Positions 42,058 through 52,236 are shown, numbered from the stretch's first letter. The stretch: DNA of 64,000 bases from Leisingera sp. M658 (GCF_025144145.1 NZ_CP083546.1:1194501-1258500), one strand, 5' to 3'. Notes: a model not told the origin generated them from the sequence alone. Program-made: numbers and translations.

Positions 42058-42975
42058 CTAAGGCTTGTGCGCCGCTGCAGCCGCGCGGCCCGCCGGGGGA
42101 CTGGGCCGCCCTTCCCGCCAGGCAAGGATGGCGGCGCCCGCCAGAATGATAAAGGCGCCAAGGAAAGAAATGGCATCCGGCACCACGCCAAAGCCAATAA
42201 AGTCATAAAGGGCTGCAAAGACAAGCGTTGCATAGCTGAACGGCGCCACAAAAGAGGCATCAGCACGGGCCATGCCATTGATGAAACAGGCCTGGGCACA
42301 GGCCATCAGCAGCCCCAGTGCGGCCAGCGCGCCCCATTGTGCAAGGCTGGGCATTTGCCAGACCGGCAGCACGGCGCAGCTGGCAATCATCACGCCCAGC
42401 AGGTTGTTGAACCACAGAACTTGCAAAGGCCCTTCGCGGCCCGCGAGCTTTTTGATGAATATCAGCTCCAGCCCCATGATCGCTGCTGCCCCAAGTGCGA
42501 GCAGCGCCGCAGGCTGAAAGCTGGCAGGTGCCGGCCGCAGCAGGATCATCGCGCCGATCATGGCAATCAGCGCCGCGCCCCAACGCCAGGGACCGACCCG
42601 CTCGCCCAGCAGCGGGATCGCCAGCAGCATGCCGAAAACCGGGTTCAGGAAGGCTATCGCGGTAGCATCGGCCAGCGGGATATAGGCAACCGAGGCAAAC
42701 ATCAGCGTTACCCCGGCCCAGCCAAAGGAGGTGCGCCCGATGTGATAGCCCCAATGCGGCCGGATGAACCTGGGCCGCAGGATCAGCACGGCGGTTGAAA
42801 TGCCCATGAAGGCAAACAGGAAGCGCCCATGGCTGATCTGCAACGGGTGCAGCGGCGCCCCCAGGCTCCCGGTCCCCAGTGCCTTGGCCAGCAGAGTGGT
42901 GCCAGCGATGAAGGTTGTCGCCGCCAGGATCAGGGCGGCAGCCAGAGCCGGGTTCTGCGGGGTGTAACGGGTCAT
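42058..42975 (-). CDS. EamA/DMT family transporter
   Basis: A 305-residue drug/metabolite-transporter superfamily protein with ten predicted helices in two EamA repeats: LAAALILAATTFIAGTTLLAKA to LRPAPASF, and LLALGAAAIMGLELIFIKKLAG to LAWREGRPS. The ATG at 42975 begins the first hydrophobic repeat; the longer open frame upstream is rejected. The exported metabolite is unknown. Confidence 0.82.
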   Translation of the reverse strand: MTRYTPQNPALAAALILAATTFIAGTTLLAKALGTGSLGAPLHPLQISHGRFLFAFMGISTAVLILRPRFIRPHWGYHIGRTSFGWAGVTLMFASVAYIPLADATAIAFLNPVFGMLLAIPLLGERVGPWRWGAALIAMIGAMILLRPAPASFQPAALLALGAAAIMGLELIFIKKLAGREGPLQVLWFNNLLGVMIASCAVLPVWQMPSLAQWGALAALGLLMACAQACFINGMARADASFVAPFSYATLVFAALYDFIGFGVVPDAISFLGAFIILAGAAILAWREGRPSPPAGRAAAAAHKP

Positions 42976-43378
42976 GGCAAAGCGGTGCGGCAAGCCGCCG
43001 CGGGATGCAAGAGAAAACGCTCTGCAATCGGCAGCAGTCTTGCGCAGGAAGGGGCGCTGCCCCTCTTGGCCTGGCGGCCAATTCACCCCGGAGTATTTCG
43101 GCAAAGGTGAAGGGACGCGCGGCGCGCTGCGGCGGATTGGCGGGCAGCGTTGTGCAAAAGGGGTTTTCTTTCGCTCAATCCTCCACTATGGAACCCACCC
43201 ATGATCAAACGTGCAGATATCACCGTTTCGCGACGCCGACGCCGCCTGGCGTGACCGGCCCTTTGATCTGTTGTGTCCTTTCATGGCGCATCCCATTCCA
43301 AAATCATTGACCTACCGTTGACCCAAGGCCCCAGCTGTTGCACAGCTTTGGCTTCAACCTTTGAAAAGGATGATCCTG

Positions 43379-44554
43379 ATGATCCCGTCCGTTCTGCCGA
43401 CCTACAACCGTGCACCGCTTGAGTTCGTCAAAGGCGAAGGCGCCTGGCTGACCGCGGCGGACGGGCGACGCTTTCTGGATCTGGGCTCGGGCATTGCCGT
43501 GAATGCGCTGGGCCATGCCCATCCGGCGCTGGTGGAGGCGCTGACGACCCAGGCGCAAGCCTTATGGCATGTCTCCAACCTGTACCACATTCCGCAGCAG
43601 CAGGCGCTGGCGGACAAGCTGGTGGAGCATACCTTCGCCGATACCGTGTTCTTCACCAACTCCGGCACCGAGGCCTGCGAGCTGGCAGTGAAAATGGCGC
43701 GCAAGTATTTCTATGACAAGGGCCGGCAGGAGCGGGTGGAGATTATCACTTTTGACGGTTCCTTTCATGGCCGGTCCTCGGCCGGCATCGCCGCCGCAGG
43801 GTCTGAAAAAATGGTCAAGGGCTTTGGTCCGCTGCTACCCGGATTTGTTCATCTGACCTTCGGCGATCTGGATGGCGTCACCAATGCCATTTCGGACAGC
43901 ACTGCCGCGATCCTGATCGAGCCGGTGCAGGGCGAGGGCGGCATCCGTCCGGTGCCCGATGCCGAGCTGAAGGCGCTGCGCGCAATCTGTGATGAGCACG
44001 GCCTGCTGCTGATCCTGGATGAGGTGCAATGCGGGGTGGGGCGGACCGGCAAGCTGTTTGCCCATGAATGGGCAGGCATCACCCCCGACATCATGATGGT
44101 GGCCAAGGGTATTGGCGGCGGCTTCCCGCTGGGGGCGGTGCTCGCCACCGAAGACGCGGCCAGCGGCATGACTGCGGGCACCCATGGCTCCACCTATGGC
44201 GGCAACCCGTTGGGCTGCGCGGTGGGCTGCGCGGTGATGGATCATGTGGCTGACCCGGACTTCCTGGCTGAGGTGAACCGCAAGGCGGGCCTCATGCGGC
44301 AGAAGCTGGAGGGGCTTGTTGCCGATCATCCTGACGTCTTCGGGGAAGTCCGCGGTTCCGGCCTGATGCTGGGGCTCAAGTGCAAGGCGGTGAACGCGGA
44401 TGTGGTCCAGGCCGGCTATGATAACGAACTGATCACCGTCCCCGCAGCGGACAACGTGATCCGCCTCCTGCCGCCGCTGACCCTCACTGACGAGGACATC
44501 GCCGAGGCCGTCAGCCGCCTGGAGAAAACCGCCGCCCAGGTTGCAGCCGCATAA
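43379..44554 (+). CDS. argD: Acetylornithine aminotransferase
   Basis: A 391-residue class III PLP aminotransferase making N-acetylornithine in arginine synthesis. It shows [19 protein letters not shown] near the start, [19 protein letters not shown] (about 98), [17 protein letters not shown] and [18 protein letters not shown]. The PLP-binding Lys is in [18 protein letters not shown]. The ATG at 43379 has AAAGGA eight bases upstream; earlier ATG/TTG codons are less likely. argF follows, so this is an arginine operon. Confidence 0.95.
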   Translation: MIPSVLPTYNRAPLEFVKGEGAWLTAADGRRFLDLGSGIAVNALGHAHPALVEALTTQAQALWHVSNLYHIPQQQALADKLVEHTFADTVFFTNSGTEACELAVKMARKYFYDKGRQERVEIITFDGSFHGRSSAGIAAAGSEKMVKGFGPLLPGFVHLTFGDLDGVTNAISDSTAAILIEPVQGEGGIRPVPDAELKALRAICDEHGLLLILDEVQCGVGRTGKLFAHEWAGITPDIMMVAKGIGGGFPLGAVLATEDAASGMTAGTHGSTYGGNPLGCAVGCAVMDHVADPDFLAEVNRKAGLMRQKLEGLVADHPDVFGEVRGSGLMLGLKCKAVNADVVQAGYDNELITVPAADNVIRLLPPLTLTDEDIAEAVSRLEKTAAQVAAA

Positions 44555-44584
44555 GCTTCCTCTTGCAGAAAATATCCCGGGGGT

Positions 44585-44603
44585 CCGGGGGCAGCGCCCC
44601 CGG
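44585..44603. repeat. GC palindrome between argD and argF
   Basis: CCGGGGGC-AGC-GCCCCCGG, a common intercistronic hairpin in this lineage. It lacks a T run, so it probably tunes rather than stops transcription. Confidence 0.45.
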
Positions 44604-44631
44604 GCCTTCGCCAGAATAAAGCGATACAGTC

Positions 44632-45558
44632 ATGAACCATTTTCTCGACATTCACAAAACCGACCCCTCCGACCTGCGCGCAATCATCGATCAGGCCAAA
44701 GCCACCAAGCAAGCGCGCCTTGGCCAGCCCAAGGCCGCCTTGGATGATGAGCTGCCGCTGAAGGACCGGATGGTGGCGCTGATCTTTGAAAAACCCTCGA
44801 CCCGGACCCGGGTGTCCTTTGACGCCGGCGTGCGCCAGATGGGCGGCCAGACAATGGTGCTGTCGGGCAAGGACATGCAGCTGGGTCACGGCGAAACCAT
44901 CGCCGACACTGCCCGTGTACTGTCGCGCTACGTCGACATGATCATGATCCGCACCTTTGACGAAACTGTGCTGACCGAGATGGCGGAATACTCCGACGTG
45001 CCGGTGATCAACGGCCTGACGGACCGTACCCACCCCTGCCAGATCATGGCGGACGTGCTGACCTATGAGGAGCACCGCGGGTCGATCAAGGGCAAGAAAG
45101 TGGTCTGGGCCGGCGATGGCAACAACGTCTGTGCCTCCTTCCTGCATGCCGCTGGGCAGTTCGGGTTCGACCTCACTTTCACCGGCCCGGCGCAACTGGA
45201 TCCGGAGGAGGAATTCATCGGCCTGGCGCGCAAGGCGGGCTCCAAGGTGACCGTTGAGCGGGACGCGTTCAAAGCCGTTGAAGGGGCCGATCTTATTGTG
45301 GCCGATACCTGGGTATCGATGCATGACAGCCAGTCCTCCAAGGAGCGCCGCCACAACATGCTGCGCCCCTATCAGGTGAATGACGATCTGATGGCTGCTG
45401 CCAAACCTGACGCGCTGTTCATGCACTGCCTGCCAGCCCACCGCGAGGAAGAGGTGACAAGCGCCGTGATGGATGGGCCGCAATCGGTGATCTTTGACGA
45501 GGCGGAAAACCGGCTGCATGCGCAAAAGGCTGTCATGCGCTGGTGTATCGGCGGCTGA
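44632..45558 (+). CDS. argF: Ornithine carbamoyltransferase
   Basis: A 308-residue enzyme converting ornithine and carbamoyl phosphate to citrulline. The carbamoyl-phosphate motif STRTR is at 56-60 ([12 protein letters not shown]), the second motif is RTHPCQ (near 128), and the ornithine motif is HCLPAHR near 266. Length is normal for the family. It lies 77 bases after argD, across a hairpin. Confidence 0.97.
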   Translation: MNHFLDIHKTDPSDLRAIIDQAKATKQARLGQPKAALDDELPLKDRMVALIFEKPSTRTRVSFDAGVRQMGGQTMVLSGKDMQLGHGETIADTARVLSRYVDMIMIRTFDETVLTEMAEYSDVPVINGLTDRTHPCQIMADVLTYEEHRGSIKGKKVVWAGDGNNVCASFLHAAGQFGFDLTFTGPAQLDPEEEFIGLARKAGSKVTVERDAFKAVEGADLIVADTWVSMHDSQSSKERRHNMLRPYQVNDDLMAAAKPDALFMHCLPAHREEEVTSAVMDGPQSVIFDEAENRLHAQKAVMRWCIGG

Positions 45559-45586
45559 CGTCTGCTGGTTTCGCGGAGCGCGGGCG

Positions 45587-45672
45587 CTCCCGCCTGTCGC
45601 GGTGCATTCAATAGAATGAACCTTGCCAGTTGGGCGTGGCGCCGGGCCAAAGGCCCGGCGCCACGCGTCTGA
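45587..45672 (+). repeat. Composite hairpin element, copy D
   Basis: CTCCCGCC at 45587, small stem GGTGCATTC-AATA-GAATGAACC, anchor GTTGGGC, and a perfect 14-bp stem (45635-45648/45652-45665, AAA loop). It sits between argF and the isochorismatase-like gene. Confidence 0.7.
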
Positions 45673-45774
45673 CAGGACCGTTCGTTTTGACCTAAACGGA
45701 ACGGGGGATTGCGCTGGCCTATTCCGTTCTGCTCTGCAATCCTCGCGCCTGTATTCAAGCGCGAGGGATTTTTC

Positions 45775-46350
45775 ATGGATCAAAACACCGCTTTGCTGAT
45801 TGTCGACATGCAGCAAGAGATGGCAAATGTGACCGCCTCCGGCCGCCAGCGGGCTAATCCGAAGGCCGAAGAGAAGATTGCCGGTCTGGCTGCCGCCTTC
45901 CGCGCAGCCGGCCGGCCGGTTGTGCATGTGATGCATGACGACCCGCGCCCCGAAAGCGGGTTTCGCCGCGATCTGCCCAGCGGCCAGCCTATGGAATGCG
46001 CCATGCCGGCGGACGGCGAGGCGGTGTTCTGGAAAACCGGCTCTTCCGGGTTTGTTGGCACCGGGCTGGAACAGCATCTGCGCGACGGCGGCATCTCCCG
46101 GCTGGTGATTGCAGGCGGGGTTGCGGCCTTCTGCGTCAACTCGACCGCCCGTTCCGCAGCCAACCTGGGGTTTGAAATCCAGGTTGTTGAGGATGCGCTG
46201 ATCGCTTTCTCGCTGCCGGCACGCAAGGGCGGCGAGCTAGACGCCGGGCAGGTGCTGGAGGTGACGCTGTCGGCGCTGCATGCCGGCTTTGGCACGGTGC
46301 TGCCCGCTTCGGAGATCCTTGCGCAATTGCCGGCAGCCGCGCCCGCCTGA
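45775..46350 (+). CDS. Isochorismatase-like cysteine hydrolase
   Basis: A 191-residue hydrolase of the isochorismatase/nicotinamidase fold. The catalytic triad is Asp (LIVDMQQEMANV), Lys (FWKTGSSGF) and Cys (GVAAFCVNSTARSA), with the cis-peptide at GGVAA. Substrate is not identifiable; nicotinamide or N-carbamoyl amides are typical. The ATG at 45775 follows GAGGGATTTTTC. Confidence 0.85.
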   Translation: MDQNTALLIVDMQQEMANVTASGRQRANPKAEEKIAGLAAAFRAAGRPVVHVMHDDPRPESGFRRDLPSGQPMECAMPADGEAVFWKTGSSGFVGTGLEQHLRDGGISRLVIAGGVAAFCVNSTARSAANLGFEIQVVEDALIAFSLPARKGGELDAGQVLEVTLSALHAGFGTVLPASEILAQLPAAAPA

Positions 46351-46451
46351 CACATGTCCGTGAAGTGACGCGGTGATCCGCAGCTGCGGCCTCTTGCGCG
46401 CAGTCCGTGTTGACGCCAGCATCCTCCCGGACATGAACGGGAGGTCCAGCG

Positions 46452-47171
46452 ATGGCAAACAAATTACCGAAACCGGCTGCATTGATTATCGGCGCAGGGA
46501 CGGGACTGTCGGAGTCCTTTGCCCGGGCGATGTCCCGCGACGGCTACGAGCTGCATCTTGCAGCGCGCAACATAGCCAAGCTGGAGGCGCTCGCGTCGGA
46601 GACCGGCGCCGAGCTGCATCAGCTGGACGGCACGGACGCATTGGGTGTGGCTGCGCTGGTGGACGGCTTGCAGGGCGATCTGCGGGTCGCCTGCTACAAT
46701 CCTTCCGCGCTGCAAAGGGGGAGCATTGCGGACCTTGATCCGGAAACTGTGCGGAAATCCGTGGAGATAACCGCTTTCGGCTCATTTCTGCTGGGGCAAG
46801 CCGCCGCCCGGCGGATGCTGGCCCAGCAGATGAGAAAGGGTTGCCGCGGCACCATTTTGTTCACCGGGGCTTCCGCCGGGGTAAAGGGATTTGCAAACTC
46901 GGCTGCATTTGCGATGGGGAAGTTCGCGCAGAGAGGGCTTGCACAGTCCATGGCGCGGGAATTGCATCCTAAAGGTATTCATGTGGCCTGGATCAATGTC
47001 GATGGCGCGATCCGTACCGCAGAACGGGAAGAAAAGGCTGCTGCGGAGGGGAAGACCGGCAGCATGCTTGATCCGGACGCGATTGCCCGGGAATACATGC
47101 ATCTGATCAATCAGGACCGTACAGCCTGGAGCGACGAGCTGGTGCTGCGGCCCTGGGTCGAGACGTTCTGA
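46452..47171 (+). CDS. SDR family oxidoreductase with altered active site
   Basis: A 239-residue short-chain dehydrogenase fold with an NAD(P) motif GAGTGLS (14-20) in place of the usual TGxxxGxG. Catalytic Ser141 (FTGASAG) and Lys157 are present, but the Tyr of YxxxK is Phe153 (AAFAMGK). The usual NNAG is CYNPSA. This suggests a subfamily with changed chemistry or a binding role rather than a standard dehydrogenase. Single gene followed by a terminator. Confidence 0.75.
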   Translation: MANKLPKPAALIIGAGTGLSESFARAMSRDGYELHLAARNIAKLEALASETGAELHQLDGTDALGVAALVDGLQGDLRVACYNPSALQRGSIADLDPETVRKSVEITAFGSFLLGQAAARRMLAQQMRKGCRGTILFTGASAGVKGFANSAAFAMGKFAQRGLAQSMARELHPKGIHVAWINVDGAIRTAEREEKAAAEGKTGSMLDPDAIAREYMHLINQDRTAWSDELVLRPWVETF

Positions 47172-47182
47172 ACCGCGAAAGG

Positions 47183-47217
47183 AAAAGCCCCCGCAGCCGG
47201 CTGGCGCGGGGGCTTTT
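47183..47217. terminator. Bidirectional terminator between SDR and phosphate transporter genes
   Basis: AAAAGCCCCCGC-10 bases-GCGGGGGCTTTT in the convergent gap; A/T runs on both sides. Confidence 0.8.
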
Positions 47218-47237
47218 AAATGCCGCGGCAGTGCGGA

Positions 47238-48719
47238 TCAGCCGACGATGGCGTTCAGCAGCAGGAAGATCACCGCTGACAGCAGTGCGGCAGCTGGCAC
47301 GGTAATCACCCAGGCGGCCACGATGGTCATAAAGTGGCTGCGGCGCACCAGCTTGCGGCGGCGGCGTTCTTCGGGGGCGATACGCTTTGCTGCCGGGCGC
47401 CCTTCGACGGTTTTCTTCAGGCGGCGCTCCATGTGCCATTCGCGGAAAAACCCGACGCCGAACACCGCCCCCACCGCGATATGGGTGGAGGATACCGGCA
47501 GGCCCAGCCAGCTGGCCACAATCACGGTGATGGCGGCGGACAGGGACACGCAGAATGCGCGCATCGGGTTCAGCTTGGTGATCTGGCTGCCGACCATGCG
47601 GATTAGCTTGGGGCCGAACAGGAACAGGCCGAACGAGATGCCGAAGGCGCCGATCACCATTACCCATGTGGGAATAGTGACCTTGGAGGCGAAGTCGCCG
47701 AACTCGGTTGCATGCACGATGGCCGCCAGCGGACCGACCGCATTGGCGACATCATTGGCGCCATGGGCAAAGGACAGAAGCGCGGCGGAAATCACCAGCG
47801 GCAGGCCGAACAGCGCCTTCAGCGATTTGTTGCGGTTTTCCATGCCCTCGGACTGGCGTTTGATCAGCGGCGCGGTGATGACATAAGACAGCGCCCCGGC
47901 GCCTGCACCGATCAGCAGTGCGGTCTGCAGGTCGATCTTGACGATCCGCTTCAGGCCCTTCAGCGCCAGATAGGCGGCAAAGGCGCCTGCCATGATGCCC
48001 ACCAGTACCGGCACCCAGCGCCGGGCGGCGGCGATCTTGTCGTCCTGGTAGATGATCTTGGCCTTGATGAAGGCCAGAAACAGCGCGGCAACCACCCCGC
48101 CCAAAACGGGCGAAATCACCCAGCTGGCGGCGATCTTGCCCATGGTGGGCCAGTTCACCGCGGCAATGCCTGCGGCAGCCACACCGGCGCCCAGCACGCC
48201 GCCCACCACCGAATGGGTGGTGGAGACCGGCGCGCCGACCCAGGTGGCCAGGTTCACCCACAGCGCCGAGGAAATGAGGGCTGCCATCATCGCCCAGATG
48301 AACACGCTGCTGCTGGAAACCGCAGCGGGGTCGATGATGCCCTTGGAGATGGTTGAAACCACGTCGCCGCCCGCCAGCAGCGCACCGGCGCTTTCGGCAA
48401 TGGCGGCAATCACAATGGCGCCGCCCATGGTCAGCGCATTGGCGCCGACCGCCGGCCCCATGTTGTTGGCAACGTCATTGGCGCCGATATTGATCGCCAT
48501 ATAGGCGCCGAATGCGGCGGCGGCGATCACCACCATATTCATCGCCGAGCCGCCGAAGAACACGCCGGCCGCCAGGCCGGCCACTACGATAAAGGCCAGT
48601 GCGATGCCGGGCCCTACCAGAGGCCGGGAGGCATAGGCTGTCGCCAGTTCGAGCTGGGAGATCCTGTTCAGATCCTTGTCCAGCGTGTTCCATTGCGTGC
48701 GCTGATCTTGATCGCTCAT
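47238..48719 (-). CDS. PiT family inorganic phosphate transporter
   Basis: A 493-residue inner-membrane symporter with about ten helices. PiT signature repeats are visible twice: NIGANDVANNMGPAVGANALTMGGAIVIAA and FAHGANDVANAVGPLAAIVH. An internal LGLPVSSTHIAVGAVFGVGFFRE motif lies near the end. The ATG at 48719 begins MSDQDQRTQW. Low-affinity phosphate uptake is expected. Confidence 0.9.
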   Translation of the reverse strand: MSDQDQRTQWNTLDKDLNRISQLELATAYASRPLVGPGIALAFIVVAGLAAGVFFGGSAMNMVVIAAAAFGAYMAINIGANDVANNMGPAVGANALTMGGAIVIAAIAESAGALLAGGDVVSTISKGIIDPAAVSSSSVFIWAMMAALISSALWVNLATWVGAPVSTTHSVVGGVLGAGVAAAGIAAVNWPTMGKIAASWVISPVLGGVVAALFLAFIKAKIIYQDDKIAAARRWVPVLVGIMAGAFAAYLALKGLKRIVKIDLQTALLIGAGAGALSYVITAPLIKRQSEGMENRNKSLKALFGLPLVISAALLSFAHGANDVANAVGPLAAIVHATEFGDFASKVTIPTWVMVIGAFGISFGLFLFGPKLIRMVGSQITKLNPMRAFCVSLSAAITVIVASWLGLPVSSTHIAVGAVFGVGFFREWHMERRLKKTVEGRPAAKRIAPEERRRRKLVRRSHFMTIVAAWVITVPAAALLSAVIFLLLNAIVG

Positions 48720-48809
48720 CGTCGCATTCCTGATTCCGGGGTCTGCGCACGCGCCTAACGCTGCTCCGGTCACGGATCAAGCGTTAGGCATGAAAATGTC
48801 ACATAACTT

Positions 48810-49268
48810 TTACAATTGACGCAAAAGCTCCTGCAGTTGCGGCTCCTGCACCAGCGTTGCGGCCTGTTCCGGGCGCATCCATTGGCGGTTGCGCTCAGCG
48901 GATTCAGGATAGTCGTCGGTCAGCTGTTCTACCTCGGCGGAGAAAATCAGCGTCGTCACCGGTTCCTCGGTGCCGTTGTCGTGGTATTTGGTGTAGTTGT
49001 ACTCACCGATCGGCTTTGGCGAGATGCGGGCCTCGCGGACGCCAGCTTCTTCCCAGGCTTCCTGCAGGGCGGAATCCGGTCCGTCCTTGCCCTCGACCGG
49101 CCAGCCTTTGGGCAGGATCCAGCGGCCGGTGCCACGGCTGGTGATCATCAGCACTTCTTTGCCGTCCTCGCCGGTGCGGCAGCACAGCGCGGCGACTTGC
49201 AGGCGGTTTGGTCGTTTCAGCATCGGCTTGAGAATTTCTTCCCAGGCGCGGATCAGAGTGCTTGTCAT
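48810..49268 (-). CDS. NUDIX hydrolase (DIPP-like), atypical Nudix box
   Basis: A 152-residue NUDIX protein, most like diphosphoinositol-polyphosphate/dinucleoside-polyphosphate hydrolases (ITSRGTGRWILPKGWPVEGKD). The box GWPVEGKDGPDSALQEAWEEAGV fits Gx5Ex7REUxEExGU except Lys for the first Glu and Gln for Arg. The metal-binding EAWEEAG core is kept, so activity is plausible. The ATG at 49268 is chosen because upstream residues have no similarity. Confidence 0.8.
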   Translation of the reverse strand: MTSTLIRAWEEILKPMLKRPNRLQVAALCCRTGEDGKEVLMITSRGTGRWILPKGWPVEGKDGPDSALQEAWEEAGVREARISPKPIGEYNYTKYHDNGTEEPVTTLIFSAEVEQLTDDYPESAERNRQWMRPEQAATLVQEPQLQELLRQL

Positions 49269-49477
49269 ATCTGCTAAGCCTTTGTGGTTGGGTTGGTCCC
49301 GTGTTTTGTGTGGAATTGTGGGAAAGTAAGCCTGAATGCCCGGAGTTTCAAGGCCGCGGCCTGAGATATGCCGCCGGGGGCGGCGCGCAGGCTGCCGCAT
49401 TTATGCACCGTTTGCGTTTGCCGCGAAGCGTCGCAGTGCCGCCGCTTCGGGTGCCGGGCAGCACCGGAGGGGCAGGG

Positions 49478-49560
49478 CTCCCGCCGCCAGGACAGCGCAT
49501 CACAGATGCGCCGCCAGCCGTTGGGCCGCGCAGCGCGCCTTGCGGCGCGCTGCGGGTGGC
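49478..49560 (+). repeat. Composite hairpin element, copy E
   Basis: CTCCCGCC at 49478, perfect small stem GCGCATC-ACA-GATGCGC, anchor GTTGGGC, and perfect stem CGCAGCGCGCC-TTGC-GGCGCGCTGCG. It fills most of the gap between the NUDIX and hrpB genes. Confidence 0.7.
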
Positions 49561-52037
49561 TATTTGCGCCGTTTTGCCCGCAATGTCGGGTCTTCCTGTG
49601 TGGGATCCTCGGGCCAGGGATGCCTGGGGTATTGCGCGCGCATGTCCTTGCGGACGTCCGCGTATGACCCCGCCCAAAAACCTGGCAGGTCGCGGGTGAT
49701 TTGAATCGGGCGCTGTGCCGGCGACAAAAGGGCTATCTTCAGCGGCACGCCGCCCACGCATGGGTGGCGGCTGACGCCGAACAGCTCCTGCAGACGGACC
49801 GAGATTTCCGGCACCTCACCGTCATAGCTGATCGGGATCTTGCGCCCCAGCGGCGTGATGAAACTACCCGGCGCCTCGCGGTCCAGAAGCTGCGTCTGCT
49901 CCCAGTTGAGGGCGGCGCGCAGCGCGGGCAGCAGGTCGAAACGTTTCCAGTCCCCGGCAGATTTCACCCCGTCCAGCATCGGCAGCAGCCAGTCTTCCAG
50001 CGTATCCGTCAGGCCGGGGAGGGAGAAATCCGGCAAATCATGTCCTTCGCCGCGCACCAGCTCCACCCGTGCCGCCAGCCGTGCTCCAGCCCCTGACAGC
50101 CGCAGGCCGAGGTCGCGCACGCCGTCCAGCATCGCCCGCGCCACCGCGTCCGGCGGCACGTCCTTCCAGATCCGGTCATCCAGCACGACGGCACCCAGCC
50201 GCTCCTGCTGGCGGGCCGCCACCCGGCGGTCACGCTTGGACCACTCGCACATTTCATCCCAAGCGATCTGATCCGCAAACAGCTCGCGGATTTCGCTTTG
50301 GGAGATCTGCGCCGCCATCCGGATCCTCGCCTCACGCGGGTTGCCGTCGGTGTCCAGCGCCACGATGAAAGGCGCCCCCGCCAGCGTGTCGCTGCTTTCC
50401 AGCACCGCGCCCTTGCCGCCGGACAGCACAAAACGCGGCGCGTCGCCCTTGCGCCGCTGTCCGATGCGGTCGGGATAGGCCAGCGCGGCCATTGCTGCCG
50501 GGGACAGCGTGCCAGTACCTGTAACAGTAGCGGTGCCGCGCCCGGCCTGCCGTTCCAGCCGCCTAGCCTCGCTTTTGATCCGCTCCACCACCGGGCGGTT
50601 CAGCTGATAGGGGCGGGCGCGTTCAAACCCCTTGGGGTCCTTTAGCGCCTTCAGCCGCAATAGCAGATCGGCAGGGGCGCCGCGCAGCGGGTCGCGCTCG
50701 CCCAAGAGGGCTGCCAGCGGCGCCGCAGCCGGGCCGGCGGTCAGCAGCATATGGCCAAGGCGGGGATGCAGCGGCAGGGATGAGAGCGCCTTGCCGTGTT
50801 TGGTGATCCGCCCCTGCGCAGTCAACGCGCCCAGCATCTGCAGCAGCGCTTGCGCTTCGCTCAGCGCGCCGGCAGGCGGCGGGCTGAGGAATGACAGATC
50901 CTCCGGTGCTGCGCCCCACAATGCCAGTTCCAGCGCCAGATCCGTAAGGTCGGCGCTTTCAATCTCGGCCGGGGCGAAACCCATCAGCGCGCCTTCCTCG
51001 CCCCTGGTCCACAGCCGGTAGCAGACGCCCTTGGCCACCCGGCCTGCACGGCCCTGGCGCTGGGTGGCCTCGGCGCGGGTGGCCTTTTCGGTGACCAGCC
51101 GCGACATGCCGGAGCCGGGATCAAACCGCGCCCGCCTGGACTGCCCCATATCCACCACCACCCGGATGTCCTGAATGGTCAGCGAGGTTTCGGCAATCGA
51201 GGTTGCCAGAACCACCTTGCGCCCGCCCTTTTCGGGCTGAATGGCGGCGCGCTGCTCGGCAAAGGGCAGGGCGCCGAACAGCGGGCGGATATGGCAATGG
51301 CCGGGCAGGCGTTTGGCCAAGGCACCGGCAGCGCGGCGGATTTCGCCCTCACCCGGCAGAAACACCAGAATGCCGCCGCCCTGATCCCTGTCTGCGCTGC
51401 GGGTGTCCCTTTCCGCCTGCACCACCAGATCCGCCAATGCATCGCCGCGCCGGGCCTGGGCAGGCAGGGGGCGTTCCAGCCAGCGCGTCTCCACCGGATA
51501 GCTACGCCCCTCGGAGGTGACCATCGGCGCCTCCATCAGCGCCGCCACCGGTTCCGCGTCCAGCGTTGCCGACATCGCCATCAGGATCAGGTCATCGCGC
51601 AGCGCCCCGGCCACTTCGAGACACAGGGCAAGCCCCAGGTCGGCGTTCAGGGAGCGTTCGTGGAATTCATCAAAGATCACAGCGCCGACGCCGGGCAGGT
51701 CCGGGTCCGACTGCAGCATCCGGGTCAGGATGCCCTCGGTCACCACCTCGATCCGGGTGGACTTCGAGACCTTGGCATCGCCGCGCACCCTATAGCCGAC
51801 GGTCTGGCCGGGTTTCTCGCCCAGCGTTTCCGCCATCCGCTCGGCGGCGGCGCGGGCGGCCAGGCGGCGGGGTTCCAGCATCACAATGCGGCCCTGGGTC
51901 AGGCCCGCCTCCAGCATCGCCAGCGGCACCCGGGTGGTCTTGCCCGCGCCGGGCGGCGCCTGCAGCACAGCACGGCGATGGCCGCGCAGGGCGTCCAGCA
52001 GTTCGGGGAGGGCGTCTTCGATCGGCAATCTGGTCAT
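49560..52037 (-). CDS. hrpB: ATP-dependent helicase HrpB
   Basis: An 825-residue DExH-box helicase. Walker A APPGAGKTT is at 27-35, the DEFH box is in FDEFHERSLNADLG, motif III is SATLDA, and the C-terminal helicase core carries ATSIAETSLTIQDIRVVVDMG and QRQGRAGR. The HrpB C-terminal domain (DLLPALRAALNWEQTQLLDREAPGSFITPLG) ends in a basic tail. The RNA target is unknown. It ends within hairpin element E. Confidence 0.95.
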   Translation of the reverse strand: MTRLPIEDALPELLDALRGHRRAVLQAPPGAGKTTRVPLAMLEAGLTQGRIVMLEPRRLAARAAAERMAETLGEKPGQTVGYRVRGDAKVSKSTRIEVVTEGILTRMLQSDPDLPGVGAVIFDEFHERSLNADLGLALCLEVAGALRDDLILMAMSATLDAEPVAALMEAPMVTSEGRSYPVETRWLERPLPAQARRGDALADLVVQAERDTRSADRDQGGGILVFLPGEGEIRRAAGALAKRLPGHCHIRPLFGALPFAEQRAAIQPEKGGRKVVLATSIAETSLTIQDIRVVVDMGQSRRARFDPGSGMSRLVTEKATRAEATQRQGRAGRVAKGVCYRLWTRGEEGALMGFAPAEIESADLTDLALELALWGAAPEDLSFLSPPPAGALSEAQALLQMLGALTAQGRITKHGKALSSLPLHPRLGHMLLTAGPAAAPLAALLGERDPLRGAPADLLLRLKALKDPKGFERARPYQLNRPVVERIKSEARRLERQAGRGTATVTGTGTLSPAAMAALAYPDRIGQRRKGDAPRFVLSGGKGAVLESSDTLAGAPFIVALDTDGNPREARIRMAAQISQSEIRELFADQIAWDEMCEWSKRDRRVAARQQERLGAVVLDDRIWKDVPPDAVARAMLDGVRDLGLRLSGAGARLAARVELVRGEGHDLPDFSLPGLTDTLEDWLLPMLDGVKSAGDWKRFDLLPALRAALNWEQTQLLDREAPGSFITPLGRKIPISYDGEVPEISVRLQELFGVSRHPCVGGVPLKIALLSPAQRPIQITRDLPGFWAGSYADVRKDMRAQYPRHPWPEDPTQEDPTLRAKRRK

Positions 52038-52236
52038 GCCGCCTTATCGCCAAAGCCGGCGGTCAGGTCCAGCGGCCAGTCTGCCGGGGTAGAGCTTGCG
52101 CAAACCGGATCAAGCGCGGCGGATTTGCCGCCTTTTCTGCGGCATCGGCTGATGTAGGTTGCGCGGCAAACGGCAGGGACTGGACTTTGCAGCCACGCTT
52201 GCGCCAAGGTCCGCCCATCACGACAGGAAGACACGC

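Noticed and set aside
44416-46077. 553-residue frame antisense to argF and part of the isochorismatase-like gene
   Set aside because: Covers two unrelated genes on the other strand and lacks any domain.
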